The notes: generated by a model from the sequence alone, not told the origin. A stretch of DNA of 28,544 nt from CAYJEQ01 sp964371155 (GCA_964371155.1 CAYJLI010000030.1:1-28544); one strand, 5' to 3'. Positions 5,904-14,168 are shown, numbered from the stretch's first letter. Translations and numbers: made by a program.

Positions 5904-7298
5904 TTAAAACTCCGCACTGCCGGTTGTCCTTGGGAATGGAATTACATCCCTTATATTGCTCATGCCTGTGATATACATTATAAGCCTTTCAAATCCAAGC
6001 CCAAATCCTGCATGACGCACACTGCCATATCTTCTTAAATCGAGATACCATTCGTATTCTTCTACGGGAAGCTCTAATTCTTTTAGTCTTGATAATAGCA
6101 CTTCGTAGCGCTCTTCTCTCTGACTGCCTCCGATAATTTCACCCACCCCAGGAACGAGTAAATCGCAAGCGGCAACGGTTTTATTATCGTCATTCATTCT
6201 CATGTAGAAAGCTTTTATCTCTTTTGGATAATCGGTTACAAATACAGGGCGCTCAAATACCTGCTCTGTGAGGTATCTCTCATGCTCTGTCTGCAAATCG
6301 CAGCCCCAGTAAACTGGGAATTCAAATTTATCCTTAACCTTTAATAGCTCTTCAACCGCATCTGTGTAGCTTATTCTTCCAAAATCGGAATTGGTGATAT
6401 TTTTTAGCCTTTCAAGGAGGCCCTTATCATAGAACTGATTGAAGAAGTTTATTTCCTGTGGGCAATTTTCCATTACAAATGAAATTACAAACTTCATAAG
6501 CGCTTCGGCAAGCTCTAAATTATCATCTAAATCAGCAAAGGAAATTTCAGGCTCAAGCATCCAAAATTCTGCCGCATGGCGTGGGGTATTTGAGTTTTCC
6601 GCTCTGAATGTGGGGCCGAAGGTATATACATTGGAAAATGCAAGTGCCATTGTTTCGGCTGAAAGCTGTCCCGAAACAGTAAGGCTTGCCATTTTGCCGA
6701 AAAAGTCCTCGGAAAAGTTCACTTCGCCGTCCTCTGTGAGCGGTGGAGTTTTTGCATCGAGTGTGGTAACTCTAAACATTTCTCCCGCACCCTCGCAGTC
6801 GCTCCCTGTGATTATTGGGGTGTTTGTATAGACAAAGCCTCTGTCGTTAAAGAATTTGTGTATCGCATATGCCGCTACTGAGCGCACTCTAAAAACAGCG
6901 TTAAATGTATTTGTACGTGCCCTTAGATGCGCTATACTGCGAAGATACTCAAGGGTGTGTTTTTTCTTTTGCAGTGGGTATTCAGGCGTGGAAAGGCCCT
7001 CTATTTCAATTGAAGTAGCGTGAAGCTCAAAGGGCTGTTTTGCATTTGGTGTGAGCACAATATTTCCCTGTACGATTATAGCCGAGCCCACATTTAATTT
7101 GGAAATCTCTTTGTAGTTCTCCACTTTGCTCAGCTCATAAACTACTTGTAAACTCGCAAAATTAGAACCGTCATTTAGCTCGATAAATCCTATTGATTTA
7201 GCGTCCCTTGCGGTTTTAATCCAGCCGCATACTGTTATCGGTGCCCCTATATAATTGCTTACTTCGGTGAAAAGCTTTTTAATCTCGGTGCGTTTCAT
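5904..7298 (-). CDS. asnS: Asparaginyl-tRNA synthetase
   Basis: The 464-residue class II synthetase starts with an OB-fold anticodon-binding domain (about residues 18-100, with ITVCGWIKTARDAK) followed by the catalytic core. Motif 2 is at about 228-250 (FGPTFRAENSNTPRHAAEF) and motif 3 at 431-439 (GFGLGFERL). It charges tRNA-Asn with asparagine using ATP. The C-terminus RDVIPFPRTTGSAEF is characteristic of AsnRS rather than AspRS. The ATG at 7298 has a GGGGA site. No T-box leader motif (AGGGUGGNACCGCG) is visible upstream, unlike many Bacillota synthetase genes. Confidence 0.96.
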   Translation of the reverse strand: MKRTEIKKLFTEVSNYIGAPITVCGWIKTARDAKSIGFIELNDGSNFASLQVVYELSKVENYKEISKLNVGSAIIVQGNIVLTPNAKQPFELHATSIEIEGLSTPEYPLQKKKHTLEYLRSIAHLRARTNTFNAVFRVRSVAAYAIHKFFNDRGFVYTNTPIITGSDCEGAGEMFRVTTLDAKTPPLTEDGEVNFSEDFFGKMASLTVSGQLSAETMALAFSNVYTFGPTFRAENSNTPRHAAEFWMLEPEISFADLDDNLELAEALMKFVISFVMENCPQEINFFNQFYDKGLLERLKNITNSDFGRISYTDAVEELLKVKDKFEFPVYWGCDLQTEHERYLTEQVFERPVFVTDYPKEIKAFYMRMNDDNKTVAACDLLVPGVGEIIGGSQREERYEVLLSRLKELELPVEEYEWYLDLRRYGSVRHAGFGLGFERLIMYITGMSNIRDVIPFPRTTGSAEF

Positions 7299-7420
7299 CG
7301 TTAAAATCCCCTTTTATTCTGATTTAATTTTAATAGAATTCTCTAAATATTATAAAGTAAAGAACTTTCAAAATCGGACACATGGGAAAATATCCCTAAA
7401 TTGCCGACACTTTACCACTA

Positions 7421-7449
7421 ATTATACAACATATTTTGCTTTCTCACAA
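7421..7449 (-). promoter_or_regulatory. Promoter of asnS
   Basis: On the minus strand TTGTGA (7444-7449) and a perfect TATAAT (7421-7426) are 17 bases apart. The leader to the ATG is about 115 bases, AT-rich and without an obvious riboswitch or T-box. Confidence 0.5.
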
Positions 7450-7494
7450 GCCTATAAAGCAATTTCAGATAAAAAGATTTGGAAAGCTTCTTTC

Positions 7495-7523
7495 TTGACA
7501 TCTTCTGCCAATAATGCTAACAT
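7495..7523 (+). promoter_or_regulatory. Promoter of ridA
   Basis: A perfect TTGACA (7495-7500) is followed after 17 bases by TAACAT (7518-7523). An extended -10 TG lies at 7515-7516. The leader to the ridA ATG is about 55 bases. Confidence 0.55.
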
Positions 7524-7584
7524 TACTATATTAGAAGAGCATTTGCTTTTCAAAGAAAAAATATAATAAAGGTAGGTTTTTAAA

Positions 7585-7965
7585 ATGAAAAAAGTAGTTC
7601 ATTCAGACAAAGCTCCTGCGGCTATCGGCCCTTATTCACAGGCTATCAAGGCAGGTAATTTCATCTATGTGAGCGGACAGCTTCCATTAGTTGCGGCAAC
7701 GGGCGAATTTGCAGGCGATGATATATCAGTGCAGACAAGGCAATCCCTTGCAAATGTACAGCACATTTTAGAGGCAGAAGGCTATACAATGAACGATGTG
7801 GTAAAAACCACCGTTTTACTTAAAAACATTGCCGATTTTGCTGCAATGAATACAGTATATGCTGAGTTTTTCACAGGTGAGTGCCCTGCAAGAGCCGCTT
7901 TTGCAGTAGCAGACCTACCAAAGGCTGCACTTGTTGAGATTGAAGTAGTAGCTTATAAAGCGTAA
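7585..7965 (+). CDS. ridA: RidA family enamine/imine deaminase
   Basis: The 126-residue protein matches the RidA (YjgF/YER057c/UK114) family throughout. It opens with KAPAAIGPYSQAI, has FIYVSGQLPL near residue 26, and ends with PARAAFAVADLPKAALVEIE, which holds the active-site Arg of the PxR motif and the late Glu. RidA hydrolyses reactive enamine and imine intermediates released by PLP enzymes such as threonine dehydratase, protecting other PLP enzymes from damage. It is a cytosolic trimer in the family. The ATG is preceded by AAAGGTAGG. It is a single gene; a hairpin begins 21 bases after its stop. Confidence 0.95.
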   Translation: MKKVVHSDKAPAAIGPYSQAIKAGNFIYVSGQLPLVAATGEFAGDDISVQTRQSLANVQHILEAEGYTMNDVVKTTVLLKNIADFAAMNTVYAEFFTGECPARAAFAVADLPKAALVEIEVVAYKA

Positions 7966-7985
7966 ATAGTTCTTAAACTTATAAA

Positions 7986-8012
7986 AGCCACATAGTATTT
8001 TACTATGTGGCT
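7986..8012 (+). repeat. First copy of a duplicated 27-bp hairpin
   Basis: The 12-base arms AGCCACATAGTA (7986-7997) and TACTATGTGGCT (8001-8012) pair perfectly around TTT. An identical 27-base copy lies at 8192-8218. This copy is not followed by T, so it is a weak terminator by itself. Confidence 0.8.
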
Positions 8013-8191
8013 GAGATTGCAGAGATAGTCTGCAATCTGATAGACTAAAGAGAAAAGATGAAATACAAGGAGCAAAGCTTTTAAATAAGCGAATAATACG
8101 AGGGTATATGAGCGTAATTTGAAAGTTTTAAGCGACACAGTAAGCAAAAAATCATAAGATTTTTTGCGGTTTCGCTTTTGTCTTCAGTCTG
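8013..8191. mobile_element. Possible small non-autonomous palindromic element between the duplicated hairpins
   Basis: The 179-base segment lies between two identical 27-base hairpins. It starts with a perfect 10-bp hairpin (arms 8014-8023 and 8029-8038). Imperfect inverted repeats of about 21-22 bases follow at 8042-8063 and 8170-8190 (both ends begin AGACT when read inward), and another perfect 10-bp hairpin occurs at 8144-8153/8158-8167. No convincing gene is present. The layout suggests a MITE-like insertion or a local duplication of the terminator; which one cannot be told from this window. Confidence 0.4.
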
Positions 8192-8222
8192 AGCCACATA
8201 GTATTTTACTATGTGGCTTTTC
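8192..8222 (+). terminator. Terminator, second copy of the duplicated hairpin
   Basis: Arms 8192-8203 and 8207-8218 are identical to those at 7986-8012, and here the hairpin runs into TTTT. This is the working-looking terminator after ridA. Confidence 0.65.
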
Positions 8223-8263
8223 CCATGCCCATAAATCCGACTTCTAATTAGGCGGTATCTCAG

Positions 8264-9163
8264 ATGATAAAATCTAAAGCGATTGCCTTTTCCGTGCTTG
8301 CTAATATAATTTTAGGAAGCACCTTTTTTATTATAGCTTATACAAATTCAAAATCACCTGCTGATTTTTATAAACTGCTCTCATACAGGTTTATATTCGC
8401 CACTTTTTTCATATACTTAATTATCACCCTCGGCGAAAAAAAGATAAATTACAAGGGTAAGCCTATTATTTACCCCTTGTTTTTAGCACTGCTAAACCCC
8501 ATAATTGCTTTTTCCTCCGAGGCACTTGCATTGCGGCTCATACCCTCCTCAGTATTTGGGATCTTATATAGTTTAGTGCCTATTGTTTCGGTGGGATTAT
8601 CAGTAGTGCTCATAAATGAAAAAACAACCATTACAAGGCTTATATTGATGATGGTTTCGCTGTGTGGAGTAGTAGTTTTAAGCATGGGGGACACTGTGGG
8701 AAACATCGGATTATACGGACTGCTCATAACTGCGCTAAATATCTTCTCAACCTCGCTTTATCGTGTATATGTAAAAAAAATATCCCCATATTACTCCGCA
8801 TATGAGCTCACACTGCTCATTAATATATATGCCGGCGCTATTTTCACTGCTATTTCACTTTACAGGCATATAAAAAGTGGTGATATTATGCCATATTTCA
8901 CCTCAGCGCTTGACCCACACTTTATTTTTCCCGCACTCTACCTCGGCATTTTGGCATCGGGTCTTGCCACATTCTTAATCAATTATGCGCTACCACTTAT
9001 GCCCATATCGCTTTCGGGAGCACTTACAAATATCTGCCCTCTAACAGCAGTTTTTATAGGGGTGTTTTCCTTAGGCGAAACATTTGGATATTTCGATTTA
9101 TTAGGCTCTTCTCTTATATTGATTTCAGGACTTTTAATTGGCATTTCCTATTCAAAAGGCTAA
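8264..9163 (+). CDS. EamA (DMT superfamily) transporter
   Basis: The 299-residue protein is almost wholly hydrophobic, with about ten predicted membrane helices in two similar halves (roughly residues 1-145 and 150-299). This is the duplicated EamA layout of drug/metabolite transporters. Loops carry few charges except between helices, as in the family. The substrate cannot be told; members export amino acids, nucleotides or other metabolites. The ATG at 8264 has a GGCGG-like site 9 bases upstream. The flippase gene follows after 45 bases on the same strand, so they may be cotranscribed. No clear promoter is seen after the ridA terminator. Confidence 0.88.
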   Translation: MIKSKAIAFSVLANIILGSTFFIIAYTNSKSPADFYKLLSYRFIFATFFIYLIITLGEKKINYKGKPIIYPLFLALLNPIIAFSSEALALRLIPSSVFGILYSLVPIVSVGLSVVLINEKTTITRLILMMVSLCGVVVLSMGDTVGNIGLYGLLITALNIFSTSLYRVYVKKISPYYSAYELTLLINIYAGAIFTAISLYRHIKSGDIMPYFTSALDPHFIFPALYLGILASGLATFLINYALPLMPISLSGALTNICPLTAVFIGVFSLGETFGYFDLLGSSLILISGLLIGISYSKG

Positions 9164-9208
9164 CCTTTAATTCTACTAATATATATTTTTTGAAAAGTCG
9201 GTGAAGTT

Positions 9209-10720
9209 ATGAACGGTAAAAAATTCATTAAAAACGGTCTGCTACTCACATCCGCTTCGCTCGTAATGCAGATGATAGGCCTTTATCTAAGCATATATTT
9301 TTCCAATATAATCGGCGCACAGGGGATGGGGCTTTTTCAGCTTATTATATCGGTCTACATGCTCGGTGTAACTGTTGGTATAGGCGGTATATCCATTGCA
9401 GTCACTCGTATATCTTCAAGGGAGCTTGAAAAAAGAAAACCTTATGCCGCTTCGCTTGCCGTGTGGCAGGGCATATTTTTATCGGTCTGCACCGCAGGGC
9501 TTACCACCATAGCGCTTTATTTTGCCTCCGATTTCATCGTAAGCGAATGGATTAATGATATTCGCACACTCTATCCGCTGAGGACAATAGTTTTTTCGCT
9601 CCCTTTTGTGGCAGTGTCCACCTCTGTAACTGCATTTTTTATGAGTTCACGCAAGGTGATACTCTCCACGGTATTAATGGTAGTGGAACAGCTTTTTAGA
9701 ATCGCTGTAACTTTATATGCTATGAATGTGTCTATGCCGGATACAGAAAGCTATCTGATAAGCATCGCACTCGCCTCTCTCGCCTCCGATATTTTCTCAG
9801 CACTGATACGACTCGCCGCTTTCACATTACTTGTAAACAATGGCAAAAAAGAAAGCACACCTCTGCTCATATTTGAGCTTGCCTCCATATCACTGCCGAT
9901 TGGCATGAGTGGGTGCATCAGGGGTTTTTTGAATATGCTGCAAAATTTCCTTGTGCCAATAGGGCTTAGAAAATATGGCAGTGCCGCAGATGTGGCAATG
10001 GCGTCGTACGGGGTAATAAAGGGGATGGCGATACCCGTGGTTGTTTTTCCTGCGTCGATACTTTCTTCTTTCATCGCACTTTTAATTCCCGAGATATCGA
10101 GATTTTATGAAAATGGAAATCGCCGTGCCATTGGCAGGGCAATCATGAAATCCACTGGGCTTACAATAATTTTTTCGGTGGCACTGAGTGGGATTTTTAT
10201 TACATACGGCGAAGAAATCGGTTATATAGCCTATAAAAATGAAGAAGTGGGCAAGTATATTATGCTACTTGCGCCACTCATTATATTTATGTTTTTAGAT
10301 GATGTTGTCGACTGTGTGCTAAAGGGTTTAAACCAGCAGATGAAATCCCTTAAATACAATATCATAGAATCCGCTGTCCGTGTAGTAATGCTCTATTTTT
10401 TAGTACCCATACACGGCATTTATGGCTATCTCGTGGTGATATTTACAGGAAACATACTTAATTTTGCCCTGAGCTTTAATAGGCTTACACAAATTGCCGA
10501 TGTCTATATCGACTTTAAAAACTGGATAGTAAAGCCAATTATAGCAATAACTATTTCCTGCGTATTCACTAAAAGCTTTATGCTCCGTGGCATAGTGATT
10601 TATAATTACACCATCACTACTATTTGGTCTATTTTTTCAACTGCATTTATCTTTACAATCATTATTATTCTTTGGGACTGTCTTCCAAAATCAAAGGAGA
10701 ATCTGGCCATTAACCACTAA
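9209..10720 (+). CDS. SpoVB-like polysaccharide/lipid flippase (MOP superfamily)
   Basis: The 503-residue protein has about 14 predicted membrane helices and the N-terminal GAQGMGLFQLI segment (near residues 36-46) typical of SpoVB and related Bacillota MATE-like flippases. Such proteins move lipid-linked saccharides such as lipid II across the membrane; SpoVB acts in spore cortex formation. Several paralogues usually occur per genome, so the exact role is open. The start is ATG with a weak GGTGAAG site. The last 30 bases overlap tail to tail with the HD-domain gene on the other strand. Confidence 0.85.
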   Translation: MNGKKFIKNGLLLTSASLVMQMIGLYLSIYFSNIIGAQGMGLFQLIISVYMLGVTVGIGGISIAVTRISSRELEKRKPYAASLAVWQGIFLSVCTAGLTTIALYFASDFIVSEWINDIRTLYPLRTIVFSLPFVAVSTSVTAFFMSSRKVILSTVLMVVEQLFRIAVTLYAMNVSMPDTESYLISIALASLASDIFSALIRLAAFTLLVNNGKKESTPLLIFELASISLPIGMSGCIRGFLNMLQNFLVPIGLRKYGSAADVAMASYGVIKGMAIPVVVFPASILSSFIALLIPEISRFYENGNRRAIGRAIMKSTGLTIIFSVALSGIFITYGEEIGYIAYKNEEVGKYIMLLAPLIIFMFLDDVVDCVLKGLNQQMKSLKYNIIESAVRVVMLYFLVPIHGIYGYLVVIFTGNILNFALSFNRLTQIADVYIDFKNWIVKPIIAITISCVFTKSFMLRGIVIYNYTITTIWSIFSTAFIFTIIIILWDCLPKSKENLAINH

Positions 10721-11356
10721 TTTAAACTGAATTTCAAGGTATTCAGCCGCCCTTCTGCAGAGTAGCATACGGGTTAGGAAAATCTCGAAATAATCCATAA
10801 CCGCACAGATTGTAGTATCTATTTTAAGTGAGAGTGTGAATGTTCTAAGCTCTTTATCGAGTTCACATTTGCACTCTTCTGCTGCGTAATTTACTCTATC
10901 GTGAATATCGAATAGGGTTTTATCCTTGCCACGCACCCTGCTCCTGCGCACATCGGTTTTATCGGCTATAATAAGTGCCGCCGAAACCGAGCTAAGTGGG
11001 CTCGAAGTGCCTTCGTCGTGATTGCCTATTGCAGTGATAATGGTCGCTATCTCGCCTGCTGGCATACCCATGCGCTCTAAAATAGTAAATGCCATTACTG
11101 CACCGCTTTGGGCATGGTCTATTCTGTTTATCACATTGCCTATATCATGCATATGGCCAGCAATTGCCGCAAGCTCCGCTGTTCTTGAGTCGTATCCTAA
11201 GTCGAGCAATAGCTGTGAGGCGGCATTTGCAACCTTTGTCACATGGGCAAAGGAATGCTCGGTATAGCCAAGTTTTGTAAGCATATGGTCTGCACAAATT
11301 ATATAATTATTTACATGTTCATTATTTTTTATATCCTGATATGTGATTAAAGCCAT
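10691..11356 (-). CDS. HD-domain phosphohydrolase of unknown substrate
   Basis: The 221-residue protein has an HD domain in the first 140 residues: H38 in EHSFAH, H70-D71 in AGHMHDIGN, H81 in RIDHAQSG, H113-D114 in GNHDE, and D132 in ADKTDVRRSR. These are the metal-binding positions expected of an HD hydrolase with a second histidine set. The C-terminal third (about 145-221) is not recognised. There is no GYP motif, so it is not another HD-GYP enzyme; a nucleotide or phosphate-ester substrate is possible. The ATG at 11356 has a strong GAGGAGGGG site. Its 3' end overlaps the flippase gene by 30 bases. Confidence 0.85.
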   Translation of the reverse strand: MALITYQDIKNNEHVNNYIICADHMLTKLGYTEHSFAHVTKVANAASQLLLDLGYDSRTAELAAIAGHMHDIGNVINRIDHAQSGAVMAFTILERMGMPAGEIATIITAIGNHDEGTSSPLSSVSAALIIADKTDVRRSRVRGKDKTLFDIHDRVNYAAEECKCELDKELRTFTLSLKIDTTICAVMDYFEIFLTRMLLCRRAAEYLEIQFKLVVNGQILL

Positions 11357-11692
11357 TTAAGCCCCTCCTCAATATTAATAAAGTATTTATAATCAAATTC
11401 CCTTTTGTACGCTTTCCCCCTGCAAAGACTGAAAATATACAAAAATGCAGAATACTAATCGGTACATTATACGAAATAAATTAAAATTAATAGTTTTGTA
11501 CTATCCATTATAGATTTTTTTGTAAAACACTGATATAATAAACCTCATTAAGTATTTGGTTTTTTATATTTTTAATAAATGTTATCCTAATTTACCGCTG
11601 ATTTATGGGCAAATAAAGGTGGTAATTACATTATACACTATGTTTGAAAATTTTTTAAGATGTTTTTGTAAAAAAATTGTTGAGGTGGAAAT
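11357..11692. other. Divergent intergenic region between the HD gene and cls
   Basis: This is 336 bases of very AT-rich DNA. An extended -10 box (TGATATAAT) at 11531-11539 points toward cls, and a TATAAT facing the HD gene occurs near 11470. I see no gene, repeat or riboswitch. Confidence 0.5.
11531..11539 (+). promoter_or_regulatory. Possible extended -10 promoter for cls
   Basis: TGATATAAT is a perfect extended -10 element, but no good -35 box stands 17 bases upstream. The leader to cls would be about 150 bases. Confidence 0.35.
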
Positions 11693-13225
11693 ATGTTCAT
11701 AAGAAAACTGCTAAAGGTCTTGCTCAGTCGCTTATTTATCGTTTCCTTGCTTATATTAATTCAGCTTGCATATTTATTTCTAATTTTCACCGCTTTGAGC
11801 GAATATGCTACGGGCATATTTATGCTCTTGGAATTTTTAGGGCTGATTTTCGTGGTGAGCATTATATCAAAAAATTTAAACCCCTCATATAAAATTGCTT
11901 GGGTTGTGACTATACTTGTCTTCCCCACATTCGGAACTATTTTCTATCTCACATGGGGACGGGGCGGTGTGCCAACTGCAAAGCTTAAACAAATGGCGAC
12001 AAAAGAGGCGGAGATAACCTCACAGCTCCCCAAAAATGAAGATCTATTTAAAAGCCTAAAATCAGAGGATGAAAATTTATTTGTACAAGCTAATTATATT
12101 AAGAGAATTGCCACAAGTCCGATTTATGAAAACACTTCTGCCGATTTCTTAAATTTAGGCGAAGTTAAATTTGAGCGCATGAAGGAAGAGCTCTCCAAGG
12201 CGGAAAAATTCATTTTCATGGAGTATTTCATCATAGAAGAAGGCAAGATGTGGGACCCAATACTTAAGATACTTGCCGAGAAAGCGGCTTCAGGCGTTGA
12301 AGTTAGGGTGATGTATGACGATATGGGCTGCATACAAACACTTCCTGCCGGCTACCATCTCAAGCTTAAAAAACTGGGCATAAAAACAACGGTTTTCAAC
12401 CCATTTAGACCAAGGCTTAATATGGCAGTAAACTATCGTGATCATCGAAAAATTTGTGTTATAGATGGAAATGTGGGTTTTTGCGGTGGGGTAAACTTAG
12501 CGGACGAATATATAAACGCATATGAAAAGCATGGGCATTGGAAGGACACCGCAGTGGTAATTTATGGCGAAGCGGTGTTTAGCCTCACTGCAATGTTTTT
12601 ATCAAACTGGGATATTGAAAACAATAATCCTCCAGCCGATTACTCCTGCTACAAACCCACCAAGAGCTATCCTACAAAAGGATATGTACAGCCCTATGGC
12701 GACAGTCCCCACGATATGTATAATGTTGGCGAATTTAACTATATGCAAATGATAAACCGAGCCACCGACTATATCTACATCACCACCCCATATTTAATAA
12801 TTGACCACGAAATGCAAACAGCGCTTATAATGGCGGCTCAGAGCGGTGTGGATGTGAGGATATTAACCCCGCATGTAGCGGATAAATGGTATGTACATAT
12901 ACTCACTCGAGCGTTTTACACTCCGCTTGTAGAAAATGGTGTGAGGATATATGAATACGAGCCCGGATTTATACATGCAAAAATGGTTGTTAGTGATGAT
13001 AAAGTGGCAACTGTGGGCACTGTAAACATGGATTTTAGAAGCTTCTATCTGCATTATGAATGCGGAGTGAATTTTTACGACTCACCTGTTATCACCACAA
13101 TTAAAGATGATATTAACAACACATTTAAGCAGTCCATCGAATTCACCCTTGCAGACTGCAAAAAGGTGAATATGCCCACCAGACTTTTGCGTTCTATTAT
13201 CAGATTGTTTGCACCGATGATGTAG
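11693..13225 (+). CDS. cls: Cardiolipin synthase
   Basis: The 510-residue protein starts with two or three membrane helices (about residues 10-90), then has two phospholipase-D domains. The catalytic HxKx4D motifs are H251-K253-D258 (segment DHRKICVIDG) and H428-K430-D435 (segment IHAKMVVSDD). The enzyme joins two phosphatidylglycerols into cardiolipin and glycerol at the membrane. The length is normal for ClsA-type enzymes of Bacillota. The ATG has a GAGGTGG site. It stands alone between two promoters. It draws on the same CDP-diacylglycerol route as cdsA in this window. Confidence 0.95.
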   Translation: MFIRKLLKVLLSRLFIVSLLILIQLAYLFLIFTALSEYATGIFMLLEFLGLIFVVSIISKNLNPSYKIAWVVTILVFPTFGTIFYLTWGRGGVPTAKLKQMATKEAEITSQLPKNEDLFKSLKSEDENLFVQANYIKRIATSPIYENTSADFLNLGEVKFERMKEELSKAEKFIFMEYFIIEEGKMWDPILKILAEKAASGVEVRVMYDDMGCIQTLPAGYHLKLKKLGIKTTVFNPFRPRLNMAVNYRDHRKICVIDGNVGFCGGVNLADEYINAYEKHGHWKDTAVVIYGEAVFSLTAMFLSNWDIENNNPPADYSCYKPTKSYPTKGYVQPYGDSPHDMYNVGEFNYMQMINRATDYIYITTPYLIIDHEMQTALIMAAQSGVDVRILTPHVADKWYVHILTRAFYTPLVENGVRIYEYEPGFIHAKMVVSDDKVATVGTVNMDFRSFYLHYECGVNFYDSPVITTIKDDINNTFKQSIEFTLADCKKVNMPTRLLRSIIRLFAPMM

Positions 13226-13356
13226 TATAAGTGAGTTATTAAGTTTTGGGCGTATTCGGATTATAGGGCTTACCCTTGGGTGGAAATACCCGAACACACA
13301 GCTGATAAAAGCATCAAATCGCTAAAGTTCTTTGTACCTCTATTGCTCAAATTGTA

Positions 13357-13385
13357 TTGACATATATTTTTAAAATTTATATAAT
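13357..13385 (+). promoter_or_regulatory. Perfect consensus sigma-A promoter
   Basis: TTGACA (13357-13362) and TATAAT (13380-13385) both match consensus exactly and are spaced by 17 bases. The predicted start gives a leader of about 35 bases to the ATG at 13427. It is the strongest promoter by sequence in the window. Confidence 0.85.
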
Positions 13386-13426
13386 AGTGATTAGATTTCT
13401 TAATTTTACATGTGAAGGATGTTTAT

Positions 13427-13837
13427 ATGATTAAATTTTTCATTGCCCTCGTGGCAATATTCGCAGCTGCGGTAGTTTTAAGTTTGCTGTTAGAGCTTCC
13501 ATTGCCGATAGTGCTTGTTCCCATTGTTATCTACATATATTTTCGTCAAAAGAAAAAGCAGCTTATTGAGCAGAGAGAGCAGCAAACTGCGGCTAATACC
13601 GTACATGCTCCCCCTGTAAATAATTCCCCCCATTCAGATACCGATGGAGTATACCACACACCGGGTACATTTGATATCTATGATTACTCTGAGAGTGAAA
13701 ATGCTGAAAATGCCGATGATGACACCGACCGTGCTCCAAACATCTACGGCGACGACTCAAGTGCTGATGATAGCTCGGGCGATGACGACACCTCAAGCGA
13801 TGACTACGACTCGGGCGATGACTTCGACTTCGATTAA
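13427..13837 (+). CDS. Small membrane protein with a long acidic Asp/Ser tail
   Basis: I do not recognise a family. From the ATG at 13427 the product is 136 residues. Residues 3-37 form one long or two short hydrophobic membrane segments, followed by a basic stretch (RQKKKQ). The C-terminal half becomes increasingly acidic, ending in repeats of DDSS, SGDD and DYDSGDDFDFD, probably disordered. The basic stretch suggests that the tail faces the cytoplasm. An AAGGAT site lies 6 bases before this ATG; an upstream in-frame GTG at 13412 lies before that site and is less likely. The gene has a perfect consensus promoter and its own terminator, so it is probably monocistronic and well expressed. Confidence 0.7.
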   Translation: MIKFFIALVAIFAAAVVLSLLLELPLPIVLVPIVIYIYFRQKKKQLIEQREQQTAANTVHAPPVNNSPHSDTDGVYHTPGTFDIYDYSESENAENADDDTDRAPNIYGDDSSADDSSGDDDTSSDDYDSGDDFDFD

Positions 13838-13869
13838 GCTTTAATATTTTAGTTAAATAGATTTATTAT

Positions 13870-13919
13870 AATTGCCGTTTTCACTGATTTTATCTTTGAA
13901 GACGGCAATTTTTAATTTT
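13870..13919 (+). terminator. Terminator of the acidic membrane protein gene
   Basis: Arms AATTGCCGTTTTCA (13870-13883) and TGAAGACGGCAATT (13897-13910) pair over 14 bases with one G-T wobble and are followed by TTTAATTTT. Confidence 0.8.
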
Positions 13920-13948
13920 CTAAAAAGAAGTTTTACCCTTTTTAGAAA

Positions 13949-13986
13949 GTTTTCCACTTGAAACCTGTGGAAAACTCTGTGGAAAC
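13949..13986. promoter_or_regulatory. DnaA-box-like cluster
   Basis: GTTTTCCAC (13949-13957) and GTGGAAAAC (13967-13975) form a perfect inverted pair, and TGTGGAAAC (13978-13986) follows. Read on the minus strand, one site is TTTTCCACA, one mismatch from the DnaA consensus TTATCCACA; the others have two mismatches. The function as DnaA sites is inferred. Confidence 0.4.
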
Positions 13987-14014
13987 TGTTGAAAGTGTAA
14001 TAAAATTTTCGACA

Positions 14015-14029
14015 ATTACTATTAGTAAT
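14015..14029. promoter_or_regulatory. Palindrome upstream of birA, possible operator
   Basis: ATTACTA and TAGTAAT form a perfect 7-base inverted repeat around one T, about 95 bases before the birA -10 box. It does not match the known BirA operator half-site of Bacillota (TTGTTAAC), so its binding partner is unknown. Confidence 0.3.
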
Positions 14030-14120
14030 CGACTTTTTAACTTTTTAGAATTAAAAATTATGTAAAAACTGTTTAATGCTTAAAAATATTTGCTCTACTA
14101 TATATATTTTTGCTATTTTC

Positions 14121-14129
14121 TGTTATAAT
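14121..14129 (+). promoter_or_regulatory. Probable extended -10 promoter of birA
   Basis: TGTTATAAT is a perfect extended -10 element about 40 bases before the birA ATG. No clear -35 box is present. Confidence 0.45.
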
Positions 14130-14168
14130 TTAATAAAAATAGAAATAATTAATTTCGGGGTGATATAA

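Larger units (their letters stand above)
13838..14168. other. Intergenic region before birA with a DnaA-box-like cluster
   Basis: This 331-base stretch holds the terminator of the acidic-protein gene, a cluster of TTTTCCACA-like 9-mers (13949-13986), a 15-base palindrome (14015-14029), a long AT-rich tract and an extended -10 box for birA. No gene is seen. Confidence 0.6.

Noticed and set aside
7299..7430. T-box leader for asnS
   Set aside because: Such leaders are common before Bacillota synthetase genes, but the conserved AGGGUGGNACCGCG block and a following terminator hairpin are absent.
7255..7566. Plus-strand open frame of 103 codons over the asnS-ridA spacer
   Set aside because: It starts inside asnS, spans two promoters and has no protein-like composition.
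7953..8147. Minus-strand open frame of 64 codons after ridA
   Set aside because: It is made of the hairpins and repeat element and has no credible ribosome binding site.
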